Shown: positions 1 to 5,537 of the stretch, piece by piece
How the letters are laid out: every line of letters starts with the position of its first letter
Position numbering within the stretch: the stretch's first letter is position 1
NCBI GenBank assembly: GCA_046704785.1
Contig: JBJKRF010000011.1
Coordinates: 1 to 16,236 of the forward strand
Source: JBJKRF01 sp046704785
GTDB lineage: Bacteria > Chloroflexota > Anaerolineae > Anaerolineales > Villigracilaceae
Length of the DNA: 16,236 nt
Direction: 5' to 3'
Made by a program: the position numbers and the translations under genes
Notes under the pieces: generated by a model
Databases searched by the model: none
What the model saw: only the letters and a program-made list of their open reading frames with translations
What the model was told of the DNA's origin: nothing

Positions 1-73
1 CTTCCCATGTTTCAAATAACAGCTTCCGCTGCTGTGGCGTGGAAAAACCAAAATAGGTTCGTTTCGTGCTCAT
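1..73 (-). CDS. Partial gene start, possibly transposase/integrase-like (runs off the left edge)
   Basis: On the - strand an ATG at 73-71 opens a frame that stays open to the window edge, giving 24 residues beginning MSTKRTYFGFSTPQQRKLLF. The 'TPQQRK.LFE.WE' pattern is like the N-terminal helix-turn-helix of some transposases and integrases, where a short basic start precedes a helix. That resemblance is a weak inference from very little sequence. The gene is divergent from the small membrane-protein pair starting at 189. Only the first 24 codons are visible, so the product cannot be named with confidence. Confidence 0.4.
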   Translation of the reverse strand, partial: MSTKRTYFGFSTPQQRKLLFETWE

Positions 74-188
74 GCCCTTATGTTACCCGATTATTAGATT
101 TGCGCAAGATGCGCTTGACTAAGACAATTTCCCGTGATAAGTCTCGCTGATTTCCAGAGAGCCGAAAAACGCATTCCCGGAGGTTCCC

Positions 189-716
189 ATGAAAATCCTC
201 GCCTATTTGTTCCTGTTCGTGTCGATGGGCCTGCCCTGGCAAACCATTGCCGTCGACACCGGCCCCAAACCAACCATGAATTTCCAGTTCGTGGCGGGCA
301 CGTCGGGCAACGCGCCGAGCATCCTCGGTGGCAGCCTGCTGGAATGCCAGCAATCCGATTGCCGGGCCGCACTGCCGCTCGAACAGGCCGGGCCGCAGCA
401 CTTTAGTTGTGAGGGAGACTCCTGCGAAGCCCTGGCTTACAGTTTCAGCCCTTATCACCAACTGCAAATCCAATTTTCCGACGGGAAAACACGTCAGAGC
501 AACATCTTTCAGACGGCGGGATTCAACTCGCAGTACACGGTAACCATCCGGGATAACGACCTGCTGGTGCAGGCGCAGTTCAACCTCTCCAACCAGCTTC
601 CGGGCACGGGCATACCTATCTGGCTCCTGTTGGTGTGTTGCGCGGCCTTGTGCCTGGTTGTGGTCATTGTGGCAGCGGTAGTGCTGCTCGTGCGCCGCGC
701 CGCGAAAAAACAGTGA
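189..716 (+). CDS. Small exported protein with C-terminal membrane anchor, unknown function
   Basis: The 175-residue product starts with a signal-peptide-like segment (MKILAYLFLFVSMG) and ends with one strong membrane helix at about residues 140-168 followed by a basic tail (RRAAKKQ). The middle part (about 25-135) should therefore lie outside the membrane, anchored by the tail helix. It contains several cysteines (a C-x4-C pair near residues 53-58 and another C-x4-C near 74-79) that could form disulfides. A good ribosome site (GGAGG, 179-183) supports the ATG at 189. Its stop overlaps the GTG start of the next gene, so the two are probably translated together. I recognise no named family. 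Confidence that it is a gene is high; function unknown. Confidence 0.8.
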   Translation: MKILAYLFLFVSMGLPWQTIAVDTGPKPTMNFQFVAGTSGNAPSILGGSLLECQQSDCRAALPLEQAGPQHFSCEGDSCEALAYSFSPYHQLQIQFSDGKTRQSNIFQTAGFNSQYTVTIRDNDLLVQAQFNLSNQLPGTGIPIWLLLVCCAALCLVVVIVAAVVLLVRRAAKKQ

Positions 717-1039
717 TCCTCAGCCTGCCGGTCACCCTGTTGAGCGAGGCGCTGGTAGTGGCCAGCTATGCTCGCTGGAAAGAAAAACCGCTGGTGCCGC
801 TACTGGCCTGTAGCGTGGCGGCCAACCTGTTCACCCAGGCCTTGTTATGGCTGGCGCTGCAACTTTTCTTCGAGCAGTACCTGCGCGTTTTATTCATGAT
901 GGAATTCTTCATCTGGCTGATCGAGAGCGCCATCCTGTACCTGTATCCCCGCAACCGGCTGGGGCTGCGGGAGGCGGCCCTGTTGAGCTTGGCTATGAAC
1001 CTGACCAGTTTCACCATCGGCTGGTTTTTGCCCGTTTGA
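713..1039 (+). CDS. Small integral membrane protein, unknown function
   Basis: The 108-residue product is almost entirely hydrophobic, with about four membrane helices, a short basic loop after the first (YARWKEKPL) and the ending NLTSFTIGWFLPV. I chose the GTG at 713 because it overlaps the TGA of the upstream gene (GTGA, 713-716), a standard coupling arrangement. An earlier ATG at 635 in the same frame would lie inside the membrane anchor of the upstream gene and would add a poor, cysteine-rich N-terminus. The coupling suggests that this protein and the anchored exported protein form a complex or act in one process. No catalytic motif is visible. Confidence 0.75.
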   Translation: MILSLPVTLLSEALVVASYARWKEKPLVPLLACSVAANLFTQALLWLALQLFFEQYLRVLFMMEFFIWLIESAILYLYPRNRLGLREAALLSLAMNLTSFTIGWFLPV

Positions 1040-1072
1040 CGGAATCAGGCCGGCGCGTTGATTTTCCCCGTT

Positions 1073-2743
1073 TTAGCGGCAGATCAGTAAAGGACAGTCG
1101 GCGTTGCGCAGCAGGAAATTGACCGCGCTGCCGATGATGACCTCCTTCAAAGCCGTACCGCTGTACCCGCCCATCAGCACCAGGTTGATCGCACGCTCGT
1201 GGATGACCCTCAGGAAGTTTTCCATGGAACCTTTGGCGAGCGCGAAATCGGCCTGCACTTCATGCAGTTCCAGGTATTCGCGGGCGTACTCCTGCACCTC
1301 GGCTCCCAGGCCGTTGGTCAGGGTCAAGACCGTCAGCTTCGTCTGCCATTTTTCGGCCACGTAGGCCGCCACGAACAGGGCCTCGCGTGATTTAGGGCTG
1401 CCGTCGAAGGCCACCAGCGCCCTATCGAGCGGGCTGGCTTTTCCGGGCACGGTCAGGATGGGGCACGCAGAACGCCAGATAATGGCGCGGATGCCGGAGC
1501 GCAGGCTGGCCAGTCCCGGCTGCGGAGGGTGCGCCACGTTCAGGGTCACCAGATCGGTCAACAGTCCGCGTTCGCTGACCACGCCCGGCACGTCCCCTTT
1601 GGCAATCGCCAGGTTCCCGGCCACAGCAGCCTCCTGGCAGCGCTGGTCGAAGCGCGCCTGCACTTCCAGCGCATCGGGGCTATCCACCGCACCCTTGGGC
1701 GGCACCACATGCAGGCCGTGCAAGGTGGCCGATTCCTTTTGCGCCACCAGGATGGCCTGTTCGAGCGCCTGCCAGCTTTCGGGCGTACCGGTGATGGAGA
1801 CCAGCACGTCGTGGAACAGGCGGTCGGTATAGCGGTCGAACATCTTGGACATGCGCCAGCTCCCCGGCGTGGACTCCTCGTCCTCGGCGCGTGGGTTCTC
1901 GCGGGCCGCCAGGTCTTCCACGGCGGTCTCCGGGCGGATGGACCAGCCCATTTCGCTTTCCAACGTGGCGCGATGTTCCGAGACCCACAGGTATAGGTCG
2001 GTTTCGGTGCGGCCTGGGAACCAGCGCAACAGTCCGCGCTCGCGGATGGGAGTCACGATGGGCAGGTACACGCTGTCGTACCAGTGCGCTACCGCTTCGG
2101 CATACGAAATATCGCGCTGGAAGTCGATGCCCATGAAGTAGCGGTGCACCTGGATGTGCTCGCGCAGGATCTCGTACTGGCCGGGGACGGTGACGCTCAG
2201 ATCGACCCCGGGGCGCAGTTGCGCGATGTTGGTCTCTTCCAGGAATTCGGCGTACTCGGCTTTGATGATCAGGTCATCGGGCTGGACATCCGGCGTCAGC
2301 GGGATGTCGGACTTGACTTCGATGACGTGCGCTTCGATGAACTTGAAGCCCTCTTGGCGGGCCACCGAGACGCGGTGGTTGCCGTCCAACACGAAGTAGA
2401 CGTCGCCCACCTGGTACACGTCGATGGGCGGCAGGCCGGCCCCGCCCGGCGCGTCGATGGCCGCCTTGACGCGCGCCCAACGCTCAGAGTCGCTGCCGCT
2501 GCGAGGCAAAAAGCTGCGCGTGAAATCGGTGTAGCGGCCCACACTGCCGACGATGGCTTCCAGCGGAATCTCCCGAACGCCACGCTCGGAGCTCACGTTC
2601 AGCTTGAGCTTTTTGGCGACTTCTTCGTAGGAGAGCAGTTCGTTCGATTTCCCCGTCAGCCGCGCAAGGATTTCTTGCATGGTCGCCTTCACGCGAGCAT
2701 CGTTGAAATCTTGCAAGGCGGACTGATAATTCGGTTCGCTCAT
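1073..2743 (-). CDS. ParB-like / tandem universal stress protein fusion
   Basis: The 556-residue soluble protein has three parts. Residues about 55-145 form a ParB/sulfiredoxin-like domain with the nucleotide-binding type motif DGNHR at 120-124. Residues about 160-290 are a linking domain containing FPGRTETDLYLWV, a motif I associate with DUF4032-like proteins. Residues about 310-435 and 439-556 are two UspA-type domains. The second has the loop GGYSG (535-539) followed by GSAVNFLLR, resembling the Usp ATP-binding G-x2-G-xn-G-S signature, but with eight rather than nine residues between the glycines. The first is degenerate and lacks that loop. A role in stress sensing or nucleotide-dependent regulation is inferred; DNA binding is not shown. 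No clear Shine-Dalgarno sequence precedes the ATG at 2743. A long open frame on the opposite strand is a shadow of this gene. Confidence 0.88.
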   Translation of the reverse strand: MSEPNYQSALQDFNDARVKATMQEILARLTGKSNELLSYEEVAKKLKLNVSSERGVREIPLEAIVGSVGRYTDFTRSFLPRSGSDSERWARVKAAIDAPGGAGLPPIDVYQVGDVYFVLDGNHRVSVARQEGFKFIEAHVIEVKSDIPLTPDVQPDDLIIKAEYAEFLEETNIAQLRPGVDLSVTVPGQYEILREHIQVHRYFMGIDFQRDISYAEAVAHWYDSVYLPIVTPIRERGLLRWFPGRTETDLYLWVSEHRATLESEMGWSIRPETAVEDLAARENPRAEDEESTPGSWRMSKMFDRYTDRLFHDVLVSITGTPESWQALEQAILVAQKESATLHGLHVVPPKGAVDSPDALEVQARFDQRCQEAAVAGNLAIAKGDVPGVVSERGLLTDLVTLNVAHPPQPGLASLRSGIRAIIWRSACPILTVPGKASPLDRALVAFDGSPKSREALFVAAYVAEKWQTKLTVLTLTNGLGAEVQEYAREYLELHEVQADFALAKGSMENFLRVIHERAINLVLMGGYSGTALKEVIIGSAVNFLLRNADCPLLICR

Positions 2744-2879
2744 GGTCGTAATCTTAATCGGAAAACGTCACTTTCGACAAGCTCTTTTTGTCACCGATTT
2801 GACTCCAGCGAACAGGATACCATTCGGCCTGCGAGCTTGCATCCCCCCAACGGATCATTCCATACATACGACCCAGCTC

Positions 2880-2908
2880 TTGCGACAGTGTACACTTGTG
2901 CATATAAC
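2880..2908 (+). promoter_or_regulatory. Sigma-70-type promoter of the brnT remnant
   Basis: TTGCGA (2880-2885) and TATAAC (2903-2908) are separated by 17 bp. The brnT ATG begins at 2916, only 7 nt after the -10 box, so the transcript would be leaderless or nearly so. No Shine-Dalgarno sequence is present, which agrees with that. Confidence 0.55.
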
Positions 2909-2915
2909 ATCAACA

Positions 2916-3185
2916 ATGGACTACCAATGGGATAAAGGCAAAGAGCATATCAATCGCCAAAAACACGAAATAGCTTTTGCCGACGCCACTACCGTCTTCA
3001 CAGACGACAATGCCCTTACCATCGAGGATCACCACCCCTAGGAAGAACGATTTGTCACTATCGGCGTGGATTCTTTCGGCAGAACTCTCGTGGTCGTCTA
3101 TACTTGGCGTGGTGAAAGTATGCGTGTGATTTCGGCCCGCAAAGCGACAGCGGGTGAGCGCAGACAATATGAGGTATGGCAATGA
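2916..3185 (+). pseudogene. brnT: BrnT-family toxin gene interrupted by an in-frame TAG
   Basis: The frame starting at ATG 2916 reads MDYQWDKGKEHINRQKHEIA, then FADATTVFTDD and IEDHHP, and meets TAG at 3039-3041. The same frame continues without break as EERFVTIGVDSFGRTLVVVY, then TWRGE, ISARKAT and ERRQYE, to TGA at 3183-3185. Both halves match the BrnT ribonuclease-toxin family: N-terminal W-D..K...N..KH.I.F..A, the EERF.TIG segment, and C-terminal R.ISARKAT..ER..YE. The length (about 89 codons) is normal. The amber codon thus cuts a full-length toxin after 41 residues. The BrnA antitoxin that normally follows is absent; a GNAT gene overlaps the 3' end by 4 bp instead. A sequencing error or stop readthrough cannot be excluded. 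Confidence 0.82.
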
Positions 3186-3667
3186 GCGCCTTGGAGATCA
3201 CGATCACAAAAGCCCACCGGGGGCACCTGGAAGATTGTACGGTTGCCCTGCTCCAATCGAAGCTCGGGCAGGTCTATTTTCCTTCGGAAGCAAAGGCTCG
3301 CTCCGCTCTGGCAGAAGGAATTACAAACGAAGAGATCTTTGTGGCCGTAGACGAGGCGGGAGACTGCCTGGGGTTTATATGGTTTATCACCGCGGGCGCC
3401 TTTCACAGCTTCCCCTACTTGCATATCATCGCCGTCAAAGAAGCCCTTCGGGGACGGGGCATCGGGAAAAAGCTGCTCGCCTTTCTCGAGGAAACCGTAT
3501 TCACCGATCACTCGAAAATATTCCTCGTGGTTGCGGATTTCAATCCTGACGCGAAACGCCTGTACGAGCGTTTGGGATACCAACAAGTGGGCGCGATCCC
3601 CGGTTTATACAAGCAGGGCGTCATAGAATATTTGATGATGAAAGAGCGGGATTCGGTTGAAGGCTGA
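3182..3667 (+). CDS. GNAT-family N-acetyltransferase
   Basis: The 161-residue protein has the acetyl-CoA-binding GNAT motif at about 83-95 (IAVKEALRGRGIG, with RGRGIG at 90-95) and the C-terminal N-x-DAKRLYERLGY element (121-133) typical of the fold. It should transfer an acetyl group to an amine; the substrate is unknown. I chose ATG 3182 over ATG 3176: 3182 has a GAGG site 7 nt upstream (3171-3174) and overlaps the TGA of brnT as ATGA, indicating translational coupling. With brnT broken by an early stop, ribosomes reaching this start by coupling should be reduced, so expression may rely on the local ribosome site. Confidence 0.85.
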   Translation: MSALEITITKAHRGHLEDCTVALLQSKLGQVYFPSEAKARSALAEGITNEEIFVAVDEAGDCLGFIWFITAGAFHSFPYLHIIAVKEALRGRGIGKKLLAFLEETVFTDHSKIFLVVADFNPDAKRLYERLGYQQVGAIPGLYKQGVIEYLMMKERDSVEG

Positions 3668-3702
3668 ACTCTACGGAAGCGCAGTTCGCTGTGCGGATTG
3701 CG

Positions 3703-3719
3703 AAATTTCGTGCCATAAT
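3703..3719 (+). promoter_or_regulatory. Extended -10 promoter-like element before the PRiA4-family gene
   Basis: AAATTTCGTGCCATAAT contains TG-C-CATAAT, an extended -10 pattern, with no clear -35. Nearly the same element (one base fewer) lies at 5476-5491 before the HgcA-like fusion. If it is the promoter here, the ATG at 3718 overlaps the -10 box and cannot be the start, which favours ATG 3787. Confidence 0.4.
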
Positions 3720-3786
3720 GTCAGAGAGTCCTCAACCGTTGGCCCACTTTTTGAATCGAGAATATGAACAACAGGAATTTGAATCT

Positions 3787-4353
3787 ATGCCAACCAAGTC
3801 CAAATCCCCCGATCTCATCTATCAAGTCAAAGTGACGCTGCGAGATAGCAAGCCGCCTATTTGGAGAAGGCTACTGATTCCCGGCTCCGTTACGCTCTAC
3901 AGATTGCATCACATCCTCCAGGTTGCCATGGGCTGGAGCGACAGCCATCTTCACCACTTTATCATCGCTGGGAAATATTACTCGACCCCCAGCCCCGACG
4001 ATTGGCAGCCCGTCAAGGACGAGCGGCGCTACTCTTTGAATCAGATCGCGCCATCTGAAAAGAACAGATTCACCTACGAGTACGACTTTGGCGACAGTTG
4101 GGAACATCAAATTCTCGTCGAGAAAATCCAAGCGCCCGAGGCCGGCGTACAATACCCGCTTTGCGTCAAAGGCAAGCGGGCCTGTCCGCCGGAAGATGTG
4201 GGCGGCATCTGGGGCTATATGAATTTCGTCGATGCAATCAGCGATCCCAACCACAGAGAGCACGATTCGTATTTCGAGTGGTGGGGCGGCGATTTCGATC
4301 CCGAAGAATTCAATATCGATAGCATCAATCAGGCGCTTCGACAGATCAGGTAA
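3787..4353 (+). CDS. PRiA4 ORF-3 family protein
   Basis: The 188-residue product contains the whole plasmid pRiA4b ORF-3-like domain: YQVKVTLRDSKPPIWRR near the start, then LHHILQVAMGWSDSHLHHF, the YEYDFGDSWEH segment, and the C-terminal PPEDVGG.WGY and FDPEEFN elements. The family is widespread in bacteria and often sits in accessory DNA; its biochemical role is not established. An upstream ATG (3718) and GTG (3691) are in frame, but the promoter-like element ends at 3719 and the conserved domain begins just after ATG 3787, which has an AGGA about 10 nt upstream. The next gene starts 53 nt downstream, so a shared transcript is possible. Confidence 0.85.
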   Translation: MPTKSKSPDLIYQVKVTLRDSKPPIWRRLLIPGSVTLYRLHHILQVAMGWSDSHLHHFIIAGKYYSTPSPDDWQPVKDERRYSLNQIAPSEKNRFTYEYDFGDSWEHQILVEKIQAPEAGVQYPLCVKGKRACPPEDVGGIWGYMNFVDAISDPNHREHDSYFEWWGGDFDPEEFNIDSINQALRQIR

Positions 4354-4406
4354 CGAATCAGCAAGAGAGCATAGCAGGCGCAAAGATCGAGAAAGGGAAA
4401 ATCGTC

Positions 4407-5231
4407 ATGGCGCAATTTAATCCGTTGAGCAAGCGGGAGCGGGAAGTCGTAAAGCTCCTTTTACAGGGTAAAAGCAACAAATTGATCGCTTCGTCGCTGG
4501 GCATTTCCAACCGCACGGTCGAATTCCACTTGAAGAATATCTATGCCAAATTCCAAGTAAGCTCCAGGGTGGAGTTGATCTTGAAGCTGGGGAAGGCCAC
4601 AGGTCAGTTTGAAATCGAGGAACTGGGGTCTTCCCTGGTTGATCGTCCGGGGCAAAAGGCCGAAAATAGGGACGCATCCAATCCACAAACGGATTGGGGC
4701 ACATCCTTTAGCGAGACCGTCTCTATTCTCGGTCAGGAGTTGGAAATGAAGAACCTTTTGAACAAGCACGTCCTCGTGGGCGTGATGGCAGCGCTGCTCA
4801 CAGGCTTCTTATGGGTCAGCGCCTTCCGGCACTTCGGGCACATGTCCCTCCAGTCGATCGAGCCGTGGATTGCGCCGTTGATCGTCGTCCTGGTGTTGGT
4901 CGGATTGGCCGTTGGGCTTGTTGGAAAGCGCAATGAGAACGGGTTGGGGAAAGTGTTTTTCAGCACCTTGTTGGGCGCGGGCGTGGGCGCATTTGCCATG
5001 ATCCCGCTCGTGGGCTTTGTTGTCTACCCGCTTGCGAAACTGGCCGAATGGCTTGGGTTACTCAACCGCTCCGCTGTGCCAACCGAGGTGACTTCAGCGC
5101 TGGTCATCGTCGCCATGCTCGTCCTGTGGCTGCTTGTCGGCGTTGCCGTTGGGATCATGTCGCTGGCGATCACTATCAAAGGGCCAGCGCAGGCGGAGGT
5201 TCGCAGACATGCCTCCGAGCATGGCTTGTAA
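4407..5231 (+). CDS. LuxR-type regulator with membrane-embedded C-terminus
   Basis: Residues 6-60 form a LuxR/GerE helix-turn-helix (LSKREREVVKLLLQGKSNK, then SNRTVEFHLKNIYAKF), the DNA-binding part. After a polar linker (about 65-118), four hydrophobic segments follow at about 121-140, 153-173, 183-210 and 229-256, so the regulator should be held at the membrane with the HTH in the cytoplasm. There is no receiver or ligand-binding N-terminus; the membrane part is presumably the sensor or a tether. The start at 4407 has a good AGGGA site 8 nt upstream. Its targets are unknown, but the nearest downstream transcription unit is the HgcA-like operon, which makes that a candidate. Confidence 0.85.
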   Translation: MAQFNPLSKREREVVKLLLQGKSNKLIASSLGISNRTVEFHLKNIYAKFQVSSRVELILKLGKATGQFEIEELGSSLVDRPGQKAENRDASNPQTDWGTSFSETVSILGQELEMKNLLNKHVLVGVMAALLTGFLWVSAFRHFGHMSLQSIEPWIAPLIVVLVLVGLAVGLVGKRNENGLGKVFFSTLLGAGVGAFAMIPLVGFVVYPLAKLAEWLGLLNRSAVPTEVTSALVIVAMLVLWLLVGVAVGIMSLAITIKGPAQAEVRRHASEHGL

Positions 5232-5290
5232 CATCGACGGAGCGATCGAAGCGCGTCGAGGCGTGCGCGCATTCATCGCTTGCGCCGTCC

Positions 5291-5458
5291 GCCAGGGATT
5301 TATGGTATGCCGAGTTTCACGCACCTATTTTGATTTTGTTTCGTTCGCCTCGGTTATTGCTGCTTACCCCCGGCCCGGCAGTGCTCTATATCGTCGTCGG
5401 GGGTATCTACATTGGTTTGGGCCTGGCGGCCGCCTTTGCCGACGCACACAACGGATAA
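5291..5458 (+). pseudogene. Possible gene remnant coding for a hydrophobic C-terminus
   Basis: Most of the gap between 5231 and 5538 (306 bp) has no convincing gene. One frame, ending at TAA 5456-5458, codes for a protein-like stretch with a positively charged turn and one membrane helix (FRSPRLLLLTPGPAVLY, then IVVGGIYIGLGLAAAFAD). There is no ATG or GTG with a ribosome site in this frame after the LuxR stop, so it looks like the 3' end of a decayed gene. It could also be a chance open frame. Low confidence. Confidence 0.25.
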
Positions 5459-5475
5459 GTAACCACAGAATACAA

Positions 5476-5491
5476 AAATTTGTGCCATAAT
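5476..5491 (+). promoter_or_regulatory. Extended -10 promoter of the HgcA-like operon
   Basis: AAATTTGTGCCATAAT carries TG (5483-5484), one base, then CATAAT (5486-5491): an extended -10 box with an A-rich upstream stretch and no clear -35. It matches the element at 3703-3719 except for one base. Transcription would start around 5498, at the edge of the inverted repeat. Confidence 0.5.
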
Positions 5492-5497
5492 TATCAA

Positions 5498-5519
5498 GTA
5501 CGCTGTCGTAACAGCGTAC
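5498..5519. promoter_or_regulatory. Perfect 22-bp inverted repeat, likely operator
   Basis: GTACGCTGT (5498-5506) and ACAGCGTAC (5511-5519) are exact reverse complements around the 4-nt centre CGTA. The repeat begins 6 bp after the -10 box and ends just before the ribosome site AAGGGAG (5520-5526). This is the expected place for a repressor site of the TetR type, blocking initiation. Alternatively it is an RNA hairpin next to the ribosome site. No TetR-like gene is in the window. Confidence 0.6.
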
Positions 5520-5537
5520 AAGGGAGCTTGATCAACA

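Noticed and set aside
115..143. Promoter before the gene at 189 (TTGACT, 17 bp, TAAGTC)
   Set aside because: The -35 is good, but the -10 matches the consensus at only two positions, so I did not list it.
2084..2935. Long + strand open frame (283 codons) opposite the ParB/Usp gene
   Set aside because: It is the mirror of a high-GC coding region; its translation is low in hydrophobic structure and has no recognisable domain, while the - strand frame has clear domains.
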